Source: an uncultured Georgenia sp. (GTDB taxonomy: Bacteria; Actinomycetota; Actinomycetes; Actinomycetales; Actinomycetaceae). From it: DNA of 17,795 nucleotides. The notes under the pieces were generated by a model. It saw only the letters and a program-made list of their open reading frames with translations. It was not told the DNA's origin and did no database searches. The first letter of the stretch is position 1. Each line of letters begins with the position of its first letter. The translations under genes were made by a program, and so were the position numbers. The stretch lies in the NCBI RefSeq assembly GCF_937958535.1, contig NZ_CALGNQ010000158.1, positions 1-17,795 of the forward strand, written 5' to 3'. Shown in pieces: positions 6,360-13,716 of this stretch.

Positions 6360-9300
6360 TCAGCCTGTCACACCTTCCGGCCCGGCGTCGGCGTGTCCGC
6401 GCAGCGCACGGGGCCGCAGCTCCAGGCGCTGCTCGGCACCGCGCCCGACCCGGCGGACCACCGAGCTGTAGGCCCACCGGTTGGCCTCCAGCCACCGGGC
6501 GACACGCTCGGCGCGGTCCCGCGGGTCGGTGGTCGGCTCGCCCGCGGCGAGCTGCTGCCGGGCCCGCACGACGCTCGCTAAGGCGGCACGGACCCGGGCG
6601 GCGACCCGGCGCCGTTCACGGGCGAGCACCCAGGTGGGCACGACGGCGAGGAACACGACCGCGGCGAGGGCGAGGCCGCCCACCATCCACGTGGCGGGGA
6701 GCAGCCGGCCCTCGGGCCACCAGGTGAGGACGGCGCCGCAGCCGGCCAGGGCGGCCGTGCCGTAGACGACGGACCACCCGGCCGTCACACCGGCGGCACC
6801 GGACATCCGTTCCAGGCGCCACTCCCCCGCGACGTGCTCCCACCGGCGCAGGCCGCGCGCCCCGGCGAGCACCGCCCAGGCGGCGAGGCCCGCCACGGCG
6901 GCGGCCGCGAGCCCGAGGGCCCAGCGGTCCCGCTCCGCCGGGACCGGCCACCCGAAGAGCCGGTCCAGCCGAGCGGCGCCCTGGGCGACGAGGACGACGA
7001 CGAGCACGGCGACGGCGGCCACGACGAGCAGCACCCCGGCCGTGCGGACGGGGCCGGCGCCGCGCTCCGTCAGCCGGTGCCGCAGAAGACGCTCGACCAC
7101 CCACACGGTGGCGTCCTCCACCATGACCTTCGGGCTGGAGAGGGGCTCACGCAGGCTGCCGAGGAGCGCCAGCCCGGTGACGAGGACCACCGCGCCGACC
7201 GCGCCGCCGGTGGCGAGGCTGGGTTCCCAGCCGCCGCGGGCGGCCGCGACACCGGTGTAGACGAGCAGGGCACCGACGATCGCCAGCACCACCCCGTGGA
7301 GGTGGCTGCGGGTGCGCAGGGCCGCGTAGGCGAGGACGGTGAGGAAGACGCCCGCACCGAGCGGCCCGGCGACCCCGGCCAGCCCGCCGTCGAGTAGGCC
7401 GAGCAGGGCGAGCACGAACAGGACGCCACCGGCGGCGAGCGCGAGGAGGCCGAGCGACCGGGCGAGCAGCCCCCCGGAGGTCAGGCCCAGCGTCACCCAG
7501 TACGGGACCTTGACCGCCCCCTTGACGGACCGGGTGACCGGCGCGACCACCCCGAGCCCGGAGTTCTTCCCGGCGGCCACCGTCGCGGCCACCGCCATGG
7601 CGGTGACGGCGGTGCGGATGATCTGGTCGCTGGCCCCCTCCTCGTCGAGGGGCTCGCGCCCGATCCCGGCGTGGTCGAAGGCGTGCAGGGCAGCGACGCC
7701 GGTGGTGAGCCAGTCCGGTGTGCCCGGTGCGGTGCGGGTCTCCTCGAGCCGGCGGAGCAGCGTCTCGTGCTGGGCGACGAAGACGTGGCCGTGGGAGCGG
7801 GGGTTGGCGCCGTCGGCGGCGTCGTGCCGGACCGCCCTGACCACCTCGGGCAGCTCCTCGTGGACGATGACGACGTGCCGGCCGTAGGCGAGGAGAGCGG
7901 CGAGGCTCGCCATCTCCGGCGCGTCGGGGCGCTCGGGCTCGGGGTGCCGGTCGGTGCCGCCCAGCGCCCGGGCGACCTCCTCCACGGCCGCCTCGCGCAG
8001 GGCCGCCAGCCGGGTGAGCGCGCCGGTCCGCTCCTGGGCGGTGTCGTCCCGGAGCGCCCGGGCCGCCTCCGCGCCCCACGTCGTCGCCAGGAGGAGGTCG
8101 ACCACCCCGACCGGGTCGGTGCCGGCACCGGTGGCCTCGGCGAGCGTGCGCACCCGTGCCGGCGTGAGCAACACCCGGAACAGGGCGCTGGCGCCGTCGA
8201 AGCGTCCCCAGGCCCAGTCGTTGATCCGCCAGGACCGCTTGAGGAACCCGCTGAACCGGGCCAGGGAGGCACCCCCGAGCTTCTCGTCCACCGTGCGGGA
8301 GTAGCTGGCGAAGTGGTTCGGCGTGGCCGCGGAGACCTGGGTGTAGCGCAGCGGGTTGGTGTTCTCCGTGGGCAGCTCCTCCCCGACCGTCCAGGCGACG
8401 ACGTGGAGCGCGGCGAGGACCTGGCGGGTACGGGCGCGCGCTCGGTCCGGCGCCGCGTCGCCCGCGGCGTCGAGCAGCGGCAGCCACGCGGGGTCCAGCC
8501 CGTCCGCCGCCCGCGCGAGCTGCTGCAGCCGCTCGAGGCGGCCGGCGGTGAGCGCCAGGACGCGGTCGGGGTCGATGTCGGCGTCCAGCCGTGCAGGGGT
8601 GTCCTCCGCCCGGCGGCCGGGGTCCACCTCGAGCCGCGGGAGGGCGGAGCGCACGACGTCGAGGGCGGCGGCCGCACCCCGCTGGAACCAGGCGTCGGTG
8701 GCGAGCCGGGCGTGCCAGTAGTGCAGGTCCGGAACCGCGACAGCGAGGGCGGGGTCGGTACCCCACACACGGTCGAGGGCGGCGCGCACCGCGCGCACCT
8801 GGACCATCGCGGCGTGCACCTCGCCGCGGGCCTCCCGGACGGTGCCGCGGTCCTCGACCGGCAGCGCGTCGTGCAGGACCCCGAGGTACTCCAGGGCGGC
8901 GGCGCCCATGTCGAGGAGCGGTTTGGCGCCCCACGGCCACGCGGCGGACGGGGCGGCGAGCTCGTCGAACCGGCCCGGCAGCGTGGTGGTGTCAGGGGCG
9001 GCGTCCAACTGCTCGTGGCAGGCCTCGAGGCAGGCCCGGACCCGCTCGTAGGGGTAGCCCCGGGGCTGGCGCGTCTGCGCGGCGAGGTCGCGGATGTCGC
9101 GGCGCAGGCGGGCACGCCGGTAGTGCGCGTACAGGTCGCGGGCGGTGGCGGTGAGCCGGTCGGCGTCGCCGGCGGTGGCGAGGACGTCGCGCCGGGTGCC
9201 GCGCAGCGAGGTCGCCTGCCGGTTGTGGTGCTCCACCTCCTCGATGAAGGTGCGGCTGCCGGTGCTCGTCAGGCTGGCGCCCAGGCCACGGGCCATGGCG

Positions 9301-10313
9301 GCGACGGTCGGCTCCTCGGCCGGCCCGGCCTCGGCCACCTCCACCGCGGGCAGCGGCACGACGAGGAGCATCACCCGGTCCACGACCAGGTCGGCGGGCA
9401 TCTGCTCGATCGCGGACAGCGCGTGCTGGGTGGGGGTGTTGTTCAGCAGCCCGCCGTCGACGGCGTAGCGTGACCGGTCCGGCCCCTTGGCCCGGCCGGG
9501 CAGGACGTTGCCCCGCCAGCTCGCGTAGGGCGCCATGTCGGGACGGTCGGGGACGGGCTCGTCGGCGTCGACGGGGATGAGGGTCGGCTCGAAGGCGAAG
9601 GGGAATCCCGCCGAGGTCCGCGCGGCCAGGGCGAGCGCGGCGACGACGTCCTCCCGCGGGCCTGCCGGGTGTCCGGGCCCGGACTCGTCCGGGGCCGCAC
9701 CGTCCACCGGCCCGCTGCCCCGCGGGGCCGGGGCACCGGCGAAGTCGTCGCCCGCGCCGTCGCGCCGGGTGAAGCGGAAGTGGACGTCGTGGCGCTTCTG
9801 GGTGAGCGGCCGGCCCAGGGAGTCGGTGTGCTGGAGGGTGACGCCGTCGAGCAGGGTGGCGGTGATGGTGAGGTCGATCGGGCGCTCGCGCACGTCCCGC
9901 GCCCGCCACGGCGTCGCCAGCCGGTGCAGGGCGCGGGTGAGCTCGGGGAGGAAGACCTCCTCCCCGCGCAGCAGCGAGGTGGGGTGGTCCTGGAACGGCA
10001 CCTGGAGGAGGGTCTCCAGGCGGCCCTGGTCGCCCCACACCTCGCGCAGGTCGGCGAGGTCGGCGTGCTCGTTGACCTGGGCGAGCGCGAGCGCCGCACC
10101 GTTGATGCCGCCGGCCGACGTGCCGGAGATGACGTCGGCCCGCGCGCGGACCCGCAGCAGACGCAGCAGCGGTGCGTAGGCGGCGCCGGTGCCGGTGAGC
10201 TCGTTGATCTCGTGGGCGACCCCGCCCATCCACACCGCGAGGCTGACGCCGCCGTTGAACACGCAGGCGAAGCGGATCTCCTCGAGGTCCGCCGATGCAC
10301 CGTTGTCCACCAT
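6360..10313 (-). CDS. Large patatin-like protein with C-terminal multi-pass membrane region
   Basis: A 1317-residue protein resembling the long actinobacterial patatin-related family (TIGR03607/DUF3376 type). The N-terminal patatin domain (about 12-330) has the oxyanion glycine motif as NGGVSLAVWMGG (20-31), the nucleophile elbow GTSAGG (64-69, Ser66) and the catalytic Asp in DGG (286-288), a complete Ser/Asp dyad of a lipid acyl hydrolase. A Gly/Pro/Asp-rich insert spans about 185-222. The middle (about 340-890) is mainly helical, with a conserved-looking NTNPLRYTQVSAATPNHF segment (651-668). From about 899 to 1230 there are roughly 8-9 hydrophobic helices, then a basic, Arg-rich tail. A membrane-bound lipase or lipid-remodelling enzyme is inferred; the substrate is unknown. 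The ATG has GGAGG (10318-10322) 4 nt upstream. It heads the lemA-trmH-fba run. Confidence 0.9.
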   Translation of the reverse strand: MVDNGASADLEEIRFACVFNGGVSLAVWMGGVAHEINELTGTGAAYAPLLRLLRVRARADVISGTSAGGINGAALALAQVNEHADLADLREVWGDQGRLETLLQVPFQDHPTSLLRGEEVFLPELTRALHRLATPWRARDVRERPIDLTITATLLDGVTLQHTDSLGRPLTQKRHDVHFRFTRRDGAGDDFAGAPAPRGSGPVDGAAPDESGPGHPAGPREDVVAALALAARTSAGFPFAFEPTLIPVDADEPVPDRPDMAPYASWRGNVLPGRAKGPDRSRYAVDGGLLNNTPTQHALSAIEQMPADLVVDRVMLLVVPLPAVEVAEAGPAEEPTVAAMARGLGASLTSTGSRTFIEEVEHHNRQATSLRGTRRDVLATAGDADRLTATARDLYAHYRRARLRRDIRDLAAQTRQPRGYPYERVRACLEACHEQLDAAPDTTTLPGRFDELAAPSAAWPWGAKPLLDMGAAALEYLGVLHDALPVEDRGTVREARGEVHAAMVQVRAVRAALDRVWGTDPALAVAVPDLHYWHARLATDAWFQRGAAAALDVVRSALPRLEVDPGRRAEDTPARLDADIDPDRVLALTAGRLERLQQLARAADGLDPAWLPLLDAAGDAAPDRARARTRQVLAALHVVAWTVGEELPTENTNPLRYTQVSAATPNHFASYSRTVDEKLGGASLARFSGFLKRSWRINDWAWGRFDGASALFRVLLTPARVRTLAEATGAGTDPVGVVDLLLATTWGAEAARALRDDTAQERTGALTRLAALREAAVEEVARALGGTDRHPEPERPDAPEMASLAALLAYGRHVVIVHEELPEVVRAVRHDAADGANPRSHGHVFVAQHETLLRRLEETRTAPGTPDWLTTGVAALHAFDHAGIGREPLDEEGASDQIIRTAVTAMAVAATVAAGKNSGLGVVAPVTRSVKGAVKVPYWVTLGLTSGGLLARSLGLLALAAGGVLFVLALLGLLDGGLAGVAGPLGAGVFLTVLAYAALRTRSHLHGVVLAIVGALLVYTGVAAARGGWEPSLATGGAVGAVVLVTGLALLGSLREPLSSPKVMVEDATVWVVERLLRHRLTERGAGPVRTAGVLLVVAAVAVLVVVLVAQGAARLDRLFGWPVPAERDRWALGLAAAAVAGLAAWAVLAGARGLRRWEHVAGEWRLERMSGAAGVTAGWSVVYGTAALAGCGAVLTWWPEGRLLPATWMVGGLALAAVVFLAVVPTWVLARERRRVAARVRAALASVVRARQQLAAGEPTTDPRDRAERVARWLEANRWAYSSVVRRVGRGAEQRLELRPRALRGHADAGPEGVTG

Positions 10314-10334
10314 GACGCCTCCGCCTCACCCGTC

Positions 10335-10340
10335 ACCGTA
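10335..10340 (-). promoter_or_regulatory. Possible -10 box of the large patatin operon
   Basis: TACGGT on the minus strand would start transcription near 10328, about 15 nt before the ATG, and leave the GGAGG site inside the leader. No -35 match. Tentative. Confidence 0.3.
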
Positions 10341-10443
10341 GAGCAGACGCGCCCGCGCGGGGCCGTTACGGGCGGGGTGATCGGGGGTGGATCGGCGCGG
10401 GGTGGTGTGGGTCCCACGCCGTCGGCGACGGACAGCGCCGTCA

Positions 10444-10549
10444 GGGGCGCGTCAGCGCACGGGGGCGCGTCAGCGCAGGCGGGCGCCTCACCGCAGGGGA
10501 GCACCTCACCGCAGGGGGCGCGTCAGCGGCAGGGGGCGCGTCAGCGCAG
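10444..10549. repeat. 18-bp tandem repeat, about six copies, overlapping the pyrE stop
   Basis: Six consecutive copies of a 17-18-bp unit close to GGGGCGCGTCAGCGCAG run over 10444-10460, 10461-10478, 10479-10496, 10497-10514, 10515-10532 and 10533-10549. Copies 3 and 4 share a CTCACC variant. The last copy contains the pyrE stop codon (TCA on plus at 10541-10543), and the array fills most of the 227-bp spacer to the large patatin gene. The rest of that spacer holds only the patatin leader. Confidence 0.9.
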
Positions 10550-11113
10550 TCCGATGTCCTCCAGGCCCAGCGCGGCGAGGTACCGCACCCCGGCCTCCTC
10601 GATCCGCTGGCGTGCCCCGGTGTCGCGGTCGACGACGACGGCGGCGGCCACGACCTCGGCGCCCGCCTCGCGCAGCGCCTCGATCGCGGTGAGCAGGCTG
10701 CCCCCGGTGGTCGAGGTGTCCTCCACGGCGACCACCCGCCGGCCGGTGACGTCCGGGCCCTCGACGCGGCGCTGCAGGCCGTGGGTCTTGGCCTCCTTGC
10801 GCACGACGCAGGCATCGAGCTCCAGGCCGCGGGAGGCGGCCGCGTGGAGGATCGCCGTGGCGACCGGGTCGGCACCCATCGTCAGACCACCGACGACGTC
10901 GACCTCCTCGGGCCCGAGCCCGGCCTCCTCGAGGAGGTCGAGCATGACGTGCCCGACGAGCGGGGCGGCGGCATGGTGCAGGGTCACCCGCCGCATGTCG
11001 ACGTAGTGGTCGGAGGTCCGGCCGCTGGCGAGGGTCACCTCGCCGCGGATGACGGCGAGGTCGCGGACGTACTGGGCCAGGCGGCTGCGCAGGGAGTCGT
11101 TCGGTGAGGTCAC
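10541..11113 (-). CDS. pyrE: Orotate phosphoribosyltransferase
   Basis: A 190-residue enzyme that makes orotidine-5'-phosphate from orotate and PRPP in pyrimidine synthesis, in the cytoplasm. The PRPP-binding motif is VVAVEDTSTTGGS (127-139). The flexible catalytic loop is VRKEAKTHG (104-112), with the conserved Lys and His. GGLTMGADPVA (75-85) and the early LASGRTSDHYVDMR (28-41) segment match the family. Length is typical. The start is GTG at 11111-11113 with no Shine-Dalgarno. Instead a TACCCT -10 box ends exactly 6 nt before it, which predicts a leaderless mRNA. The gene is divergent from the exonuclease III gene across 32 bp. Its stop codon lies within an 18-bp tandem repeat. Confidence 0.95.
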   Translation of the reverse strand: MTSPNDSLRSRLAQYVRDLAVIRGEVTLASGRTSDHYVDMRRVTLHHAAAPLVGHVMLDLLEEAGLGPEEVDVVGGLTMGADPVATAILHAAASRGLELDACVVRKEAKTHGLQRRVEGPDVTGRRVVAVEDTSTTGGSLLTAIEALREAGAEVVAAAVVVDRDTGARQRIEEAGVRYLAALGLEDIGLR

Positions 11114-11119
11114 GGCTGC

Positions 11120-11125
11120 AGGGTA
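11120..11125 (-). promoter_or_regulatory. -10 box of a leaderless pyrE promoter
   Basis: On the minus strand TACCCT is followed by 6 nt (GCAGCC) and then the GTG start, so transcription would begin at or next to the first base of the start codon. Any -35 element must lie within the start of the divergent gene; no good match was seen. Confidence 0.6.
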
Positions 11126-11133
11126 CCGACGGA

Positions 11134-11139
11134 TAGCCT
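11134..11139 (+). promoter_or_regulatory. -10 box of a leaderless exonuclease III promoter
   Basis: TAGCCT is followed by 6 nt (CGCGCC) and the ATG at 11146. There is no ribosome binding site. The layout mirrors that of pyrE on the other strand, within the same 32-bp spacer. Confidence 0.62.
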
Positions 11140-11145
11140 CGCGCC

Positions 11146-11928
11146 ATGCGCCTGGCCACCTGGAACGTCAACTCCGTCCGTGCCCGCCTCGACCGCGTCC
11201 TGGCGTTCCTCGACCGCTCCGGCACCGACGTCCTGGCGGTCCAGGAGACCAAGTGCCGCGACGACCAGTTCCCTTACCTGCCCTTCGAGATGGCCGGGTA
11301 CGAGGTGGCGCACCACGGCGTGAGCCAGTGGAACGGGGTCGCGGTCATCTCCCGGTTGCCCATCGAGGACGTCACGGTCGGCTTCCCCGGCATGCCGACC
11401 TGGGGCGAGCCGGCCGCCGCCGAGGCGCGGGCCATCGGGGTGACGGTCGGTGGGGTGCGGGTGTGGAGCCTGTACGTGCCGAACGGGCGGGACCCGGCCG
11501 ACCCGCACTACCAGTACAAGCTCGACTGGCTGGCGGCGCTGCGGGACGCTGCGGCGGGATGGCTGGCGGCCGACCCGGCGGCGCAGGTCGCGCTCGTCGG
11601 CGACTGGAACATCGCGCCGCGCGACGAGGACGTGTGGGACATGGCGGCCTTCGCCGGCGCCACCCACGTCTCCCCGGCCGAGCGGGCGGCATTCGCCGCG
11701 TTCCAGGACGTGGGGTTCCGGGAGGTGACCCGCGAGCACACACCGGGCGCCTACACCTACTGGGACTACAAGCAGCTGCGCTTCCCGCGGAACGAGGGGA
11801 TGCGGATCGACCTCGTGCTGGCGTCCCCCGCGCTGGCCGCCCGCGTGCGCGGCGCCCGGGTCGAGCGCGACGAGCGCAAGGGCAAGGGCGCCAGCGACCA
11901 CGTGCCCGTCGTCGTCGACCTGGCCTGA
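11146..11928 (+). CDS. xth: Exodeoxyribonuclease III / AP endonuclease (Xth/ExoA family)
   Basis: A 260-residue Mg-dependent DNA repair enzyme that cuts at abasic sites and removes 3' blocks (base excision repair). All family motifs are present: TWNVNS (5-10, N7), QETK (33-36, E34 metal ligand), SLYVPNG (108-114, Y110), GDWNIAP (152-158, D153 and N155), RIDLVLAS (220-227, D222) and the C-terminal SDHVPV (250-255, D251-H252 pair). Length is typical. The protein starts right at the first strand of the fold, so there is no room for an upstream start. There is no Shine-Dalgarno; a TAGCCT box ends 6 nt before the ATG, suggesting leaderless translation. It is divergent from pyrE and convergent with the patatin-like gene at 12117, with a repeat-filled spacer between. 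Confidence 0.95.
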   Translation: MRLATWNVNSVRARLDRVLAFLDRSGTDVLAVQETKCRDDQFPYLPFEMAGYEVAHHGVSQWNGVAVISRLPIEDVTVGFPGMPTWGEPAAAEARAIGVTVGGVRVWSLYVPNGRDPADPHYQYKLDWLAALRDAAAGWLAADPAAQVALVGDWNIAPRDEDVWDMAAFAGATHVSPAERAAFAAFQDVGFREVTREHTPGAYTYWDYKQLRFPRNEGMRIDLVLASPALAARVRGARVERDERKGKGASDHVPVVVDLA

Positions 11929-11964
11929 GGACGCGGTTGCCCGGCGGGGAGCGTCCCGGGGCTG

Positions 11965-12115
11965 TGGTGCCGCGGCCGGCCGGCGGGGTGCCACACTCGA
12001 ACTGGTGCCGCCGCCGGACGGCGGGGTGCCACGGTCGATGTGGTGCCGCGGCAGCCCAGCCGGCGTGGACCGGTTCACGTGCCGCCGCGGCCGGCCGCCG
12101 CTGACCGGCCGCGCG
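11965..12115. repeat. 38-bp tandem repeat between convergent genes, about four copies
   Basis: Units starting TGGTGCCGC begin at 11965, 12003 and 12041 (period 38), with a degenerate fourth from about 12077. The first two share GGCGGGGTGCCAC and the later ones diverge. Each unit has a GC-rich inverted core (for example the palindrome GCCGGCCGGC in copy 1), so transcripts from either gene could fold here. No separate T-tailed terminator is seen in the 188-bp spacer (11929-12116), so this array may serve as the stop region for both genes. Confidence 0.75.
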
Positions 12116-12116
12116 A

Positions 12117-13694
12117 CTACGCGGTCGCCCAGCCGGGGGTGACCGGGATGTCGAAGGTGTGGTGCTCCCAGGTGCGCCACCAGTCCTCCGCACCGGCGGG
12201 CAGCCGGCCTGCGGGCAGCCGCCGCAGCAGGTCGCGCAGCTCGAACTTCAGGCCGGTGATCGCGGTGACGCGCTCCAGGAGCTCCGCCTCGGGCAGCTCC
12301 TCCCCGCCGAAGGCGTCCTCCTCCGCGCGCCAGATGCGGCGGCGCAGGAGGACGACGTCACGGGTGACGGCCTGCTCCTGCGCGCTCGCGTCCTGGTGGA
12401 CCTCCGCCGCACGCATCCAGCCGTAGTCCATGGCGATGGCGATGAGCCCGGGCTCGACGGTGAGCGTGTCGTGGACGTCGAACTCCGGCTCGATGACGAC
12501 AGCGCCCGCCTCCCGGGCGCGCCGCACCTCGTCGCGCTGGACCTCGTCGGCCATGATCGCCGTCGTCGTGCGGAGCACGATGGCGAGCATGTCGCGCTCG
12601 TCGTAGGACTCCTCGTGCTGCACGCCCGAGGGGCCGGCGACGACGGCGTAGCAGGTGTCCACACCGAGGTGGCGCATCGCGATGTCGGCCGGCAGGGACT
12701 CCCGCACCCCGCCGTCGACGTAGTTCTCCTGTCCCAGCCGCACGGGCGGGAAGACCGTGGGGATCGCGCACGACGCACGCACCGCCTCGACGATCGGGGT
12801 GCGGTAGCCCTCCTCGACCGGGCGGTTCTCCCGGTCGACGAGGGTGCCGGACTCGGTGACGTACCGCAGCTCGCCGCTCTCCAGGGCCACGACGGCGATG
12901 CGCAGCGTCACCCCCGAGCTCGCCACCGCCGTCTCGTCGAAGACGTCGGGTTCCACGAGGCGGTCCACGACACGGCCGGGACGGAACATCGACCGCTCGC
13001 GGCGGGCGCCGCCGACGATCGTCCCGAGGTCCGCGCTCGCCCGGCCGACGGCGCGGACGAGCTCGATCGACTCCAGCAGCCGCTCCGACACCGACGTCGT
13101 CCAGTCCTGCCAGGCCTCCGGCGATGCCGCGGGCTCGCCGGGGAGCCCGCCGCCGGACGGGCCGGTGCCGTCGGGGGTCAGCTTCGTCGGCGGCGCGGTG
13201 GCCGCGGCGGCGTCGGCCCTGCGCGCGGCCTCCACCGGCTCCTCCTCGGCCGCCGCGTCGTCCGGACGGGCGCCGTTGGCTGCCTTGACCCGCTCGGCCG
13301 CGACGGTGATGCCGTGCCGCAGGTCGGCGACCCGCCGGAAGGAGCGGCCCAGGGTGCCCTGGCGGCGGTGGCGCCGCTCCAGCGCCTCCATGAGCTCGGG
13401 ACCGCGCTCGCGCAGCCGGGTGAACCAGGGCAGTTCCTCGAACATGTCCGAGGAGTCGGTCATGCCGCGGAAGAGCTCCTCGAGCCGGGCGAGGGACGCG
13501 CGCTGACCGGTGTGGTCCGCCGACTGGGCGAGGACGGCCGCGAGGATCGACCCGGCGGAGGTGCCGGTGATGACCGACGGGGTGATCCCCACCTCGTCGT
13601 AGAGGTAGCGCAGCGCGCCGACCTGGAAGCTGGCGCGGGCGCCCCCGCCGCTGAGGACGAGGCCGACCACGGGCGATCCGGGAGCGGGTGGCAT
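12117..13694 (-). CDS. Patatin-like phospholipase
   Basis: A 525-residue soluble patatin/RssA-like acyl hydrolase. The oxyanion motif is LSGGGARASFQVG (14-26), the nucleophile elbow GTSAGS (44-49, Ser46) and the catalytic Asp lies in VDGGVRES (326-333, D327), so the Ser/Asp dyad is complete. Between them sits a long insert (about 135-195) that is Ala/Pro/Gly/Glu-rich and probably disordered. The C-terminal part (about 355-525) is charged and helical and ends with LPAGRLPAGAE (493-503). No signal peptide or membrane helix is evident, so it is probably cytoplasmic or membrane-peripheral; the lipid substrate is unknown. The ATG lacks a Shine-Dalgarno, and a TAGCCT box ends 6 nt upstream, predicting a leaderless transcript. 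It is not closely similar to the larger patatin at 6360-10313. Confidence 0.92.
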   Translation of the reverse strand: MPPAPGSPVVGLVLSGGGARASFQVGALRYLYDEVGITPSVITGTSAGSILAAVLAQSADHTGQRASLARLEELFRGMTDSSDMFEELPWFTRLRERGPELMEALERRHRRQGTLGRSFRRVADLRHGITVAAERVKAANGARPDDAAAEEEPVEAARRADAAAATAPPTKLTPDGTGPSGGGLPGEPAASPEAWQDWTTSVSERLLESIELVRAVGRASADLGTIVGGARRERSMFRPGRVVDRLVEPDVFDETAVASSGVTLRIAVVALESGELRYVTESGTLVDRENRPVEEGYRTPIVEAVRASCAIPTVFPPVRLGQENYVDGGVRESLPADIAMRHLGVDTCYAVVAGPSGVQHEESYDERDMLAIVLRTTTAIMADEVQRDEVRRAREAGAVVIEPEFDVHDTLTVEPGLIAIAMDYGWMRAAEVHQDASAQEQAVTRDVVLLRRRIWRAEEDAFGGEELPEAELLERVTAITGLKFELRDLLRRLPAGRLPAGAEDWWRTWEHHTFDIPVTPGWATA

Positions 13695-13700
13695 GGCAGC

Positions 13701-13706
13701 AGGCTA
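13701..13706 (-). promoter_or_regulatory. -10 box of a leaderless promoter for the patatin-like gene
   Basis: TAGCCT on the minus strand, then 6 nt (GCTGCC), then the ATG at 13692-13694. This is the same spacing and almost the same box as for pyrE and xth. It sits in the 22-bp gap after the serine hydrolase stop, so the gene can be expressed separately from its upstream neighbour. Confidence 0.6.
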
Positions 13707-13716
13707 ACCGGGCCCC

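Noticed and set aside
10444..10549. Repeat array considered as a CRISPR
   Set aside because: The 17-18-bp units abut one another with no unique spacers and no cas genes are near, so it is a plain tandem repeat. The same holds for the 27-, 28-, 38- and 40-bp arrays.
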